Part shown: piece by piece, positions 50,391-59,400 of the stretch
Layout of the letters: every line of letters starts with the position of its first letter
Position numbering within the stretch: position 1 is the stretch's first letter
Assembly: GCA_018062105.1 (NCBI GenBank)
Contig: JAGOSV010000003.1
Location: forward strand, 1-64,000
Source: Sterolibacterium sp.
Lineage (GTDB): Bacteria; Pseudomonadota; Gammaproteobacteria; Burkholderiales; Rhodocyclaceae
DNA length: 64,000 nucleotides
Direction of reading: 5' to 3'
Translations under genes and position numbers: made by a program
Notes under the pieces: generated by a model
The model's input: the letters and a program-made list of their open reading frames with translations, nothing else
Database searches by the model: none
What the model was told of the DNA's origin: nothing

Positions 50391-51200
50391 ATGGCTTCAG
50401 CTCTTTCTGCTCTGGAGCCACGGCGTATCTTCATCACGGGAGCCTCGGACGGCATCGGTGCTGCGCTGATTCGCCATTACGCCCGCGCAACTCCGACCAG
50501 CCCAATCCACTTCGGCTTGGTCGCACGGCGCAGCGCGGCACTGGAAGCGCTGGCCGGGACGCTGCCGGCGCATTGCCATTGTCATTGCTACCCGTTGGAT
50601 GTCAGCGACGCGGCGGCACTCGCTCAAGCCGCGCAGGATTTCATGGCACAGGCCGGCCTGCCAGATTTGGTCATCGCCAATGCCGGCATCAGCGTCGGCA
50701 CATTGACTGAAGAAACCGACGACCTGCCAGCCTTTGCCCGGGTCATGCAGGTCAATGTGCTGGGCATGGTGCATACCTTCCACCCCTTCGTGCACGCCAT
50801 GCGGACAGCCCGGCGCGGGCAACTCGTCGGCATTGCTTCGGTGGCCGGTGTCCGTGGCCTGCCAGGTGCCAGCGCCTACAGTGCCTCCAAGGCGGCCGTC
50901 ATCCGCTATCTGGAATCCTTGCGGGTCGAATTACACGGCAGCGGCGTGGCCGTGACCACCCTCCTGCCCGGCTACATCGAAACGAACATGACGGCACGCA
51001 ACCCCTATCGCATGCCCTTCATCCTGCCAGTCGACGAAGCCGCCCGCCGCCTGGCGCGGCTCATCGAGCGGCGAGTCGGCTACGCCGTCATGCCCTGGCC
51101 GATGGCCATCGTTGCCCGGTTGCTGCAGCTGCTGCCCAATGCCTTGTTCGACCGCATCTTCGCCCGCGCCGGTCGCAAACCCCGCCAACTGCCCTTGTAG
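50391..51200 (+). CDS. Short-chain dehydrogenase/reductase
   Basis: 269 residues, classical SDR. Cofactor motif TGASDGIG at 17-24, NAGIS (NNAG equivalent), catalytic Ser in IASVAGV and Y-x3-K in YSASKAAV are intact. The C-terminal extension (after about 210) is amphipathic and may bind the membrane. NAD(P) preference and substrate unknown. 22 bp after dsbA. Confidence 0.92.
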   Translation: MASALSALEPRRIFITGASDGIGAALIRHYARATPTSPIHFGLVARRSAALEALAGTLPAHCHCHCYPLDVSDAAALAQAAQDFMAQAGLPDLVIANAGISVGTLTEETDDLPAFARVMQVNVLGMVHTFHPFVHAMRTARRGQLVGIASVAGVRGLPGASAYSASKAAVIRYLESLRVELHGSGVAVTTLLPGYIETNMTARNPYRMPFILPVDEAARRLARLIERRVGYAVMPWPMAIVARLLQLLPNALFDRIFARAGRKPRQLPL

Positions 51201-51245
51201 CCCGAAAGACGACGAGGCGGGGCATGAGCGGAGGGGAAATGCCGC

Positions 51246-51251
51246 TAAAAT
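51246..51251 (+). promoter_or_regulatory. Candidate -10 (TAAAAT) of aroK
   Basis: TAAAAT in CCGCTAAAATATCG, ending 6 nt before the aroK ATG, so transcription would start at the start codon (leaderless). No -35 assigned. Confidence 0.45.
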
Positions 51252-51257
51252 ATCGTG

Positions 51258-51788
51258 ATGAATCCTCCACGCAACCTTTATCTCGTTGGCCTCATGGGGG
51301 CAGGAAAAACGACCGTTGGGCGACAGCTGGCGCGACGGCTGACACGACGTTTCGTGGATTCTGATCATGAAATCGAAACGCGCACCGGGGTGCGCATTCC
51401 AGTGATTTTTGAAATCGAGGGCGAAGCCGGTTTTCGTCAGCGAGAATCCCGTGTCATTGCCGATCTGGCGGCAGAGTCCGGGCTGGTGGTGGCAACCGGG
51501 GGGGGGGCCGTGCTCGATCCCGAGAATCGTGCTCACCTCCGGCAAAGCGGGCTGGTGGTCTATCTGTGCGTGCCGCCGGCCGTGCTGTTCGAGCGTACCC
51601 GACATGACCAAAACCGGCCGCTGCTCAAGGTGGCCGATCCTCTGGCACGCCTGCAGGCGCTGTATGACCAGCGCGATCCGCTGTATCGTGAGGTGGCCGA
51701 TCTGGTCATCGAGGGCACTCACGGTGGCGGTTCCTCGTACATGGTGAAACTGATCGAACAGGAGATACGCAGCCGATGCGCAGCTTGA
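51258..51788 (+). CDS. aroK: Shikimate kinase
   Basis: 176 residues from the ATG at 51258; a GTG directly before it (51255) is possible. P-loop GLMGAGKTT at 11-19, shikimate-binding Asp/Arg in DSDHEIETR and the TGGGAV loop, and lid [11 protein letters not shown]. The TGGGA codons form an uninterrupted run of ten G (51498-51507). Overlaps aroB by 13 bp; in operon with aroB and dgt. Confidence 0.96.
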   Translation: MNPPRNLYLVGLMGAGKTTVGRQLARRLTRRFVDSDHEIETRTGVRIPVIFEIEGEAGFRQRESRVIADLAAESGLVVATGGGAVLDPENRAHLRQSGLVVYLCVPPAVLFERTRHDQNRPLLKVADPLARLQALYDQRDPLYREVADLVIEGTHGGGSSYMVKLIEQEIRSRCAA

Positions 51789-52867
51789 GCGTCCGACTGG
51801 GCGAACGCGCCTACCCCATCCACATCGGCAGCGGTCTGCTGGCTCAAGCCGATCTGATCCGGCCGCATCTGCGCACGCCGCGTGTGGCCATCGTCAGCAA
51901 TGAAACCGTCGCCCCGCTGTATCTGGAGGCTTTGGCCGCACCGCTGCGGGCGGCCGGCGTGAAGACGACAGACATCATCCTGCCGGACGGCGAGTCGCAC
52001 AAGAACGGGGAAACGCTGAACCGGATTTACGATGTCCTGCTGGCCGAACGTTGCGACCGCAGTACCACGCTCATTGCCCTGGGCGGTGGCGTCATCGGTG
52101 ATTTGACCGGCTTTGCCGCGGCCACCTACCAGCGCGGTGTGCCCTTCATCCAGATTCCGACCACCCTGCTGGCACAGGTGGATTCTTCCGTCGGTGGCAA
52201 GACCGGCATCAATCATCCACGCGGCAAGAACATGATCGGCGCCTTCTGGCAGCCACAACTGGTGCTGGCCGATACCGACACACTGCAAACCTTACCGCCG
52301 CGCGAGCTCTCCGCCGGGCTGGCAGAGGTCATCAAATACGGCCTGATTCGCGACCTGCCGTTCCTTGCATGGCTGGAGGCGAACATGGCGGCGCTGCTGG
52401 CGCGGGACGGCGCAGCTTTGAGCCAGGCCATCGAACGTTCCTGCCAGAACAAGGCCGATGTCGTTGCCGCCGATGAGTTTGAAAGCGCCCGGGAAGGCGG
52501 GCGGGCGCTGCTGAACCTTGGTCATACCTTCGGTCATGCCATCGAGACTGGCATGGGCTATGGCTCCTGGCTGCACGGTGAAGCAGTGGCAGCGGGGACG
52601 ATGATGGCGGCGGAACTGTCTCGCCGGCTGGGCTGGATTGGCAGCGACGATGTTGCGCGGCTGCGTCAGTTGTTCGAGCAGGCGCACTTGCCGGTGCGCG
52701 GAGCCCCCCTGGGGGCGGCACGCTATCTCGAATTGATGGGGCATGACAAGAAAGTCATCGCCGGCAAGCTGCGTCTGGTGCTGCTGAAACAACTGGGAGA
52801 AGCCGTCACCTGGGGCGAGGCAACGCACGAAGACATCCTGGCCACGATCGAGGCCTGCGGTGGTTGA
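51776..52867 (+). CDS. aroB: 3-dehydroquinate synthase
   Basis: 363 residues; NAD- and zinc-dependent second step of the shikimate pathway. Motifs [32 protein letters not shown], zinc ligands in [12 protein letters not shown] and HGEAVAAG. Starts inside the aroK end and its stop overlaps the dgt start by 8 bp, so aroK-aroB-dgt is translationally coupled. Confidence 0.97.
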   Translation: MRSLSVRLGERAYPIHIGSGLLAQADLIRPHLRTPRVAIVSNETVAPLYLEALAAPLRAAGVKTTDIILPDGESHKNGETLNRIYDVLLAERCDRSTTLIALGGGVIGDLTGFAAATYQRGVPFIQIPTTLLAQVDSSVGGKTGINHPRGKNMIGAFWQPQLVLADTDTLQTLPPRELSAGLAEVIKYGLIRDLPFLAWLEANMAALLARDGAALSQAIERSCQNKADVVAADEFESAREGGRALLNLGHTFGHAIETGMGYGSWLHGEAVAAGTMMAAELSRRLGWIGSDDVARLRQLFEQAHLPVRGAPLGAARYLELMGHDKKVIAGKLRLVLLKQLGEAVTWGEATHEDILATIEACGG

Positions 52868-53990
52868 GCCAGCACCCTACGCCGTCAGCGAGGTTTCCTC
52901 GCGTGGGCGGCGATATTCCGAGCCGGCACCCTTCGAGCGCAGCCAGTTCCAGCGTGACCGTGACCGCATCGTCCATTCGACGGCATTCCGGCGGCTCGAA
53001 TACAAGACCCAAGTGTTCGTTAATCACGAAGGTGACCTGTTCCGCACCCGTCTGACACACAGCCTCGAAGTGGCGCAGATTGCCCGCGGGCTGGCGCGTG
53101 CCTTGCGGGTCAATGAGGATATGGTCGAAGCCATCGCCCTGGCGCATGATCTCGGCCATACCCCATTCGGCCACGCCGGCCAGGATGCGCTCAACGAATG
53201 CATGGCTGGTGAATATGGCGGCTTCGAGCACAATCTGCAAAGCCTGCGCATCGTCGATGTGCTGGAAGAAAACTACGGTGCCTTCGACGGTTTGAATCTC
53301 TGTTTCGAGACACGCGAGGGCATTCTCAAACATTGCTCGCCGGCCAAGGCGCGCGAGCTGGGCGAGGTAGCTCGCCGCTTCCTCGAAGATCGCCGCCCCT
53401 CGCTGGAAGCGCAGATCTGCAACCTGGCCGATGCCATTGCCTACAACAATCACGACGTCGATGACGGTTTGCGCTCCGGCCTGCTGACGTTGGAACAGCT
53501 CGATGAAGTGGAGGCTTTTGCTGGCCCGGCCGCCGTGGTGCGGCAGGCGTACCCAGGCATCAGCGGACGGCGTGCCATCCATGAGACCGTCCGGCGCATG
53601 ATCAATGCCCAGGTCGTCGATCTGATCACCAGTACCCGCAGCAATCTGGCTCTGCTCGATCCGCAATCACCGGACGAGGTACAGGCGGCAGCACCGCTGG
53701 TGACCTTCAGCGCCGGCATGTACGAGCAGCAACGTGCCCTGAAAGCCTTTCTGCGCGAACACCTCTACCGCCATTACCAGGTGCTGCGCATGACCCACAA
53801 AGCGCGGCGCATCATCCATGACCTGTTTGCCCTCTTCATGGCCGAACCCAGCCTGCTGCCGCCGCAATACCAGCGCATGGCGCGGGACGGAGGCCACCCG
53901 GCGCGTGCCATTGCCGACTACATCGCCGGCATGACCGACCGTTATGCCATCCGTGAACATCGACGGCTGTTTGCGGTGGGGGAAATCTGA
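52860..53990 (+). CDS. dgt: dGTPase-like HD phosphohydrolase
   Basis: 376 residues from a GTG. HD-domain motifs: [35 protein letters not shown] (the HD pair) and [12 protein letters not shown]. This is the type 2 dGTPase-like protein that hydrolyses dNTPs to nucleosides and triphosphate. Its habitual place after aroKB in betaproteobacteria is seen here. Confidence 0.94.
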   Translation: MVEPAPYAVSEVSSRGRRYSEPAPFERSQFQRDRDRIVHSTAFRRLEYKTQVFVNHEGDLFRTRLTHSLEVAQIARGLARALRVNEDMVEAIALAHDLGHTPFGHAGQDALNECMAGEYGGFEHNLQSLRIVDVLEENYGAFDGLNLCFETREGILKHCSPAKARELGEVARRFLEDRRPSLEAQICNLADAIAYNNHDVDDGLRSGLLTLEQLDEVEAFAGPAAVVRQAYPGISGRRAIHETVRRMINAQVVDLITSTRSNLALLDPQSPDEVQAAAPLVTFSAGMYEQQRALKAFLREHLYRHYQVLRMTHKARRIIHDLFALFMAEPSLLPPQYQRMARDGGHPARAIADYIAGMTDRYAIREHRRLFAVGEI

Positions 53991-54025
53991 ACCGCGTGCG
54001 GCAAAATCCGCAAAACGATTCACGC

Positions 54026-54031
54026 TAAAAT
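54026..54031 (+). promoter_or_regulatory. Candidate -10 (TAAAAT) of thiS
   Basis: TAAAAT in ACGCTAAAATCTG, 9 nt before the thiS ATG; leader of only about 3 nt. It would drive the thiS-thiG-trmB-lipoprotein-giant-protein run. No -35 assigned. Confidence 0.45.
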
Positions 54032-54040
54032 CTGCCGCCC

Positions 54041-54244
54041 ATGATCGAATTCACCCTCAACGGCCAGCCCCAGCAGCGCGCCGCCACGCTCAGCGTGGCG
54101 CAGCTGCTAGATGAGCTGGGCTTGTCCGGCAAGCGGCTGGCCGTCGAAAAGGATGGCCAGATCGTCCCTCGTGGCCAGCATGCCGACTGCCCGGTCGAAG
54201 CCGGTTGTCGTCTTGAGATCGTCGTGGCCGTCGGTGGTGGCTGA
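54041..54244 (+). CDS. thiS: Sulfur carrier protein ThiS
   Basis: 67-residue ubiquitin-fold carrier ending VGGG, so the C-terminal GG needed for thiocarboxylate formation is present. Family start MIEFTLNGQ. Donates sulfur to ThiG for the thiazole ring. 33 bp ahead of thiG. Confidence 0.96.
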   Translation: MIEFTLNGQPQQRAATLSVAQLLDELGLSGKRLAVEKDGQIVPRGQHADCPVEAGCRLEIVVAVGGG

Positions 54245-54277
54245 CCCCTCATCTCCCCTTCTTTCTGCGAGCCCGCC

Positions 54278-55072
54278 ATGAACCATGACCCTCTCATCAT
54301 CGCCGGAACCTCCTATGCCTCGCGCCTGCTGGTTGGCACCGGCAAATACAAGGACTTCACCGAGACGAAAAAAGCCGTTGTGGCTTCGGGCGCACAGATC
54401 ATTACGGTCGCCATCCGCCGCACCAACATTGGCCAGGAGCCAGGCCAGCCTTCGTTGCTGGAGGTGCTGCCGCCCAGTGAATACACCTTGCTGCCCAACA
54501 CTGCCGGCTGCTACACCGCCGACGAAGCCGTGCGTACCCTGCGCCTGGCGCGTGAACTACTCGACGGCCATGACCTCGTCAAGCTGGAAGTGCTGGGCGA
54601 CCCGAAAACCCTCTTCCCACACATGCCAGAAACCCTGAAAGCTGCAGAAACTCTCATCAAGGAAGGCTTCAAGGTGATGGTCTATTGCAGCGATGATCCG
54701 GTTCAGGCCAAGTTGCTCGAAGACATGGGCTGTGTTGCCATCATGCCGCTGGCTTCGCTGATCGGCTCGGGCCTGGGCATTCTCAACCCCTGGAATCTCC
54801 AGCTCATCATCAACAATGCCCGCGTCCCCGTGCTGGTGGATGCCGGGGTCGGCACCGCCTCGGACGCCACCATCGCCATGGAGCTCGGCTGCGACGGCGT
54901 GCTGATGAATACAGCCATCGCCCAGGCCCGTGAGCCGGTACTGATGGCGCATGCCATGAAAAAGGCCGTCGAAGCCGGACGTGAGGCCTGGCGTGCCGGC
55001 CGGATGCCCAAGAAAATTTACGCAGCCAGCCCAAGCTCACCCGATAGCGGCCTGATCGGTGGTGCGCCTTGA
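54278..55072 (+). CDS. thiG: Thiazole synthase
   Basis: 264 residues, TIM barrel joining DXP, the ThiS thiocarboxylate and dehydroglycine (or iminoacetate). [13 protein letters not shown] start, catalytic Lys in VKLEVLGD, and phosphate loop [10 protein letters not shown]. No thiO/thiH is next to it. Its stop overlaps the trmB start (TTGA). Confidence 0.97.
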   Translation: MNHDPLIIAGTSYASRLLVGTGKYKDFTETKKAVVASGAQIITVAIRRTNIGQEPGQPSLLEVLPPSEYTLLPNTAGCYTADEAVRTLRLARELLDGHDLVKLEVLGDPKTLFPHMPETLKAAETLIKEGFKVMVYCSDDPVQAKLLEDMGCVAIMPLASLIGSGLGILNPWNLQLIINNARVPVLVDAGVGTASDATIAMELGCDGVLMNTAIAQAREPVLMAHAMKKAVEAGREAWRAGRMPKKIYAASPSSPDSGLIGGAP

Positions 55073-55812
55073 CGCATGCGGATGAAGCGTTGAAACCCGT
55101 GTCAGGCGAACACCCGCATGGCCACATCCGCAGCTACGTCCTGCGCCAGGGGCGGGTGTCTTGCGCCCAGCAACGCCATTACGAAGAAGGAATGCCGCGC
55201 TGGGGCCTCCCCTATCGCCCGGCGCTGCTCGATCTGGCCACCGTATTCGGCCGCTCCACCGAAGCCGCGCCGAAAATCCTCGAAATCGGCTTTGGCATGG
55301 GTGAAACAACTGCCCATATCGCCGCCGCCCATCCGGATCATGACTACCTGGGGCTGGAAGTGCACACCCCCGGCGTGGGCAGCCTGCTCAAGGAAGTGGC
55401 CGAACGCGGGCTGACCAATGTGCGTATCTGCCAGCACGATGCCGTCGAAGTGCTGCGCGACATGATCGCCCCGGCTAGCCTGGCCGGCGTGCACATCTTC
55501 TTCCCCGATCCCTGGCCAAAGAAGCGGCAACAAAAGCGCCGTCTGATCCAGCCACCGCTGGTGCGCCTGCTGGCCGAACGCCTTGCACCGGGTGGCTACC
55601 TGCACTGCGCCACCGACTGGCAGGAATATGCCGAGCAAATGGTTGCGGTGCTGACAGCCGAACCGCTGCTCGAAAATGCCGGCACCCTGCCCGACGGTTT
55701 CGCCCTGCGCCCGGCTTATCGCCCACAGACCAAGTTCGAAACCCGTGGCCTGCGTCTGGGGCATGGCGTCTGGGATGTCCTGTTCCATCGTCGCCCCCTC
55801 GCTCCTGGTTGA
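55069..55812 (+). CDS. trmB: tRNA (guanine-N7-)-methyltransferase
   Basis: 247 residues from a TTG that overlaps the thiG stop; further TTG (55090) and GTG (55099) codons are alternatives, and no in-frame ATG precedes the conserved part. SAM motif [22 protein letters not shown], and the signature [15 protein letters not shown] followed by TDW are clear. Makes m7G46 in tRNA. Stop and the next start overlap (TGATG). Confidence 0.96.
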   Translation: MTHADEALKPVSGEHPHGHIRSYVLRQGRVSCAQQRHYEEGMPRWGLPYRPALLDLATVFGRSTEAAPKILEIGFGMGETTAHIAAAHPDHDYLGLEVHTPGVGSLLKEVAERGLTNVRICQHDAVEVLRDMIAPASLAGVHIFFPDPWPKKRQQKRRLIQPPLVRLLAERLAPGGYLHCATDWQEYAEQMVAVLTAEPLLENAGTLPDGFALRPAYRPQTKFETRGLRLGHGVWDVLFHRRPLAPG

Positions 55813-56438
55813 TGTCCATGTTGCTTGCCGCGCCCCCGCTGCTCCGTCATCTCCCCGGTGCCATCTCGCGCATGCCGAGAGAGCTGCTGGCCTGGCTGAC
55901 GGCCAGCCTGCTGCTCTGCAGCCTGCTGACTGGCTGCGCCACACTCAGCGGGCCACGCCAGGTCGATCTTCCACTGAACCGCCTGCAAGACGGTCTGGCG
56001 CGGCGTTTCCCCGTGGAGCAGCGCATCTTTGAAGTCATCGGTCTTCGCCTGGAACATCCCATCCTCACGCCTCTGCCGGACAGTGAACGTCTGCAGGTTG
56101 CCCTGACCACCGTCCTCGATTCCCCCATGATGGCGCAGCCGTGGCGCGGTCAACTGACCTTCTCTGGACGATTGACCCTCGACCCGACCCATCAGACCAT
56201 CCTGCTGCGCGATGGACGGATCGAACAATTCACCACGGACGGACTGGAAGACCCCCGCCGGCGCCTGCTCACCCGCATTGCCGATTTCGTCGCCGGACAC
56301 TTCCTGCAAGACGTCGTCGTGCACACCTTCAAACCGGAGGATCTGGAGGTTTTTGGCACACGCTACACGCCCGTCGCCCTGCGCCCCACGGCCACAGGAC
56401 TGCGCATCACACTGGAACCCGCCCGCCCCACACCATGA
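55812..56438 (+). CDS. Lipoprotein, DUF1439-like
   Basis: 208 residues. An N-terminal extension of about 25 residues precedes a hydrophobic core and lipobox LLTGC (Cys at about 42; the ATG at 55818 is an alternative start). The remainder is a two-layer beta-rich fold resembling DUF1439 lipoproteins (FPVEQRIFEVIGLRLEHPILTPLPDSERLQV). Function unknown; such proteins lie in the periplasm or at the outer membrane. It is translationally coupled to trmB upstream and to the giant protein downstream (ATGA). Confidence 0.75.
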   Translation: MSMLLAAPPLLRHLPGAISRMPRELLAWLTASLLLCSLLTGCATLSGPRQVDLPLNRLQDGLARRFPVEQRIFEVIGLRLEHPILTPLPDSERLQVALTTVLDSPMMAQPWRGQLTFSGRLTLDPTHQTILLRDGRIEQFTTDGLEDPRRRLLTRIADFVAGHFLQDVVVHTFKPEDLEVFGTRYTPVALRPTATGLRITLEPARPTP

Positions 56439-59400
56439 GCCTCGCCGACGAAGCGCAACTACTATCCTGTCTGAGCACCCGCCTACCGGAAGTATCCCGG
56501 GTTCTGGTGGTCGCACCGCATCCGGATGATGAAGTCTTTGGCTGTGGCGGCACGCTGGCTCTGTTACAAGCCCAAGGTGCTGCCATTACCGTCCTCATCG
56601 TCAGCGACGGCGCCCAGGGCGGCCCCGCTCACCCCGGGCTCGACCCCGGCCGCCTGATCGCCCTGCGTGAACAGGAATCGCTGGCCGCCGCCCGCCCACT
56701 AGGTCTGGCGGCACCACACTTCTGGCGGCTACCCGATCGCGCCGTGCCTTATGACGAAACACTGATCGCGCGGCTGCAGGCAATGCTGCAGGAAACGGCG
56801 GCCGAGCTGGTCTTCCTGCCCTCGCCCTGTGACTGGCACCCCGACCACCAGACCCTGGCCTTTGCCGGTGCGGAAGCTGCCCGCCGTCAGGGTGGCGGGC
56901 TACAGGTGGCCTTCTACGAAGTCACCGATCCGTTACCCTGCCCCAACCTGCTGCTCGACATCAGCAGCGTGGCCGAACAAAAACAGCAGGCCATGCGCTG
57001 CTTCACCACACAGCTGGACGAGCAGCCCTACCTCGAACGCACCAACGGCATCAACTGCTTTCGTGCCACCCATCTCGGTGCCAGGGTGCAATTTGCTGAA
57101 GCCTTTCACCTGCTGGAAGCGGCCAGTCTGTCGCAAGGCTGGTCACGTCTGCTGGAAGGCCCGCTGGCGCAGCGCCAGCGCCTCGGACATGCCACGGAAG
57201 GCGCAGACATGCCGCTGGTCAGCGTCCTCATCCGCAGCATGGATCGGCCAACGCTGGATGAGGCACTCGACTCGGTAGCCCGGCAAACCTGGCCGAACAT
57301 CGAGATCGTGCTGGTCAATGCCCGAGGGCCGGCGCACCGCCCCCTGCCGGAACACTGGGGACGGCTGCCGCTGCGCCGGATCGATGGCGATGGCAACCAT
57401 CCCCTGCACCGCTCCCGCGCCGCCAATCTCGGCCTGGCCGCAGCACGCGGCGACTACCTGATTTTCCTCGACGATGACGACTGGTTCGACGCCGACCATC
57501 TGCACCGTCTGGTCACTGCCTTGCAGACCGCACCGGAACACCATGTTGCCTACAGCGGCATCCGCTGTGTCGATGACGATGGTCAGGTACTGGAGCAGGT
57601 ATTCGATGAGCCGTACCACGGCCTGCGTCTGCTGGCCGAAAACTTCATGCCCATCCATGCCGTCTTGTTTGCCCGCAATCTGCGGGATCAGGGCTGCCAC
57701 ATCGACGAACAACTCGACGTCTATGAGGACTGGGATTTCTGGCTGCAACTGGCGCAACACGGCGACTTCCTGCATGTACCGGGAAGCCGCGCCGTCTATC
57801 GCATCACCCAGGGAAGCGGCTTTGGTGTGCGAGCCGATCCGCAACGAACCCGGCAGGCCATGCTGGATATTTACCGGAAATGGCAGCTGCGGGTACCTGA
57901 TACCCTGCTCATCCAGCTGATGCACACCAGCCTGCAGGCCAGACCATTGACGGCAGAACTTACCCATCTCAGCCAGCAACTGGCCGAATGCCGCAATCAA
58001 CTGGCCGCCACAGAACAGCAACAGGCCGCCGGACAGCAGCAACTGGTCGAACACCAGCAGCACAGCCGCCAGCACATCGCCAGCCTCGACAGCCAGCTGG
58101 CTCTGCGTCAACACCAGATCGAACAGCTCAACGCCGCCATCGCCGGTCATGGTGCCACGATCACCGCCCTCCAGCACTCGACCAGCTGGCGCATCACCCG
58201 GCCGCTACGCCTGGCGGCACGTCTGCTGCGCGGGCAACGTCCGCTGGTGGCTGACGGTGTGCGCTACCGACTGTTGCAGCAGGCCAAGCGCGTCTACTGG
58301 CACCTGCCACCATCGCTGCGCGAGCCTTTGCTGCACTGGAGCTATCGCCATCTGGGCCGCCTGTTCCGCGGGCGGCCGCACTACGAGCAATGGCGCGCCG
58401 CCTCCTTGCCACATTCGGTGCATGCCGCAGGTGCCAGGGGGGGGCAAATGCTGCTGCTGGCTTCCCTGCCGCCAGCAGCGCAAGCCGAAGGGCGTATTGC
58501 CATCCATCTGCACATGTACTACGAGGATCTGGCCGACGAGTTTGCCGGCTATCTGCAGCAGATGCCTTTCGCCTATGACCTGTATGTTTCGGTGGCGCAT
58601 GAAACCGGCCGGGAGGTCTGTCAGAAAACATTTGCCGGCCTGCCCCGCCAGCAACATCTGGCCATCGAAATCGTGGCCAACCGGGGGCGCGACATTGCGC
58701 CGATGTTCTGCACCTTTGGTGACCGCCTGAAAGACTACGACTTCATCGCCCACCTGCACAGCAAGAAATCGCTCTACAACAAGGGTGCGACCGAAGGCTG
58801 GCGGCAGTATCTGTGCACCACCCTGCTGGGCAGCGAGGCCAACATCCGCCGCATCTTCGGCCTGATGCAAGACAGGCAGGACGAGCAAAACAGACAGCCA
58901 CCCCACGGCATCGTCTATCCACAGAATTACCATCTGCTGCCCTATGCAGCCAATAGCTGGCTGGCCAATCGCGGCATGGGGCAAGCCTGGTGTGCCCGGT
59001 TGGGTATTCCACTGCCGCAGGGTTATTTCGACTTCCCGGCCGGCTCCATGTTCTGGGCACGCGGCGATGCCTTGCGCCCCCTGTTCGACGCTGGCATCAC
59101 CCTGGAAGACTTTGCTGTCGAAGCCGGCCAGACCGATGGCACTTTTGCCCATTGTCTGGAACGCCTGCTGGGGCTGACGGCTCTCAGCCGAGGCTTTCCA
59201 CCCGCCGTCCTGTGCCATCCGGAACGCCACGACTGGTCGGCCTGGGGCTTCCATCAATACCTCGCCCGTCCTTACGCATGGATGTGCGAACGGCTCGTCC
59301 AGCCGGGCATCCAGCTGCTGGCCTTCGATATTTTCGATACCCTGCTGGTGCGCCCGCTGCTCGATGCCGAAACGACCAAACGTCTCGTTGCCCGGCATCT

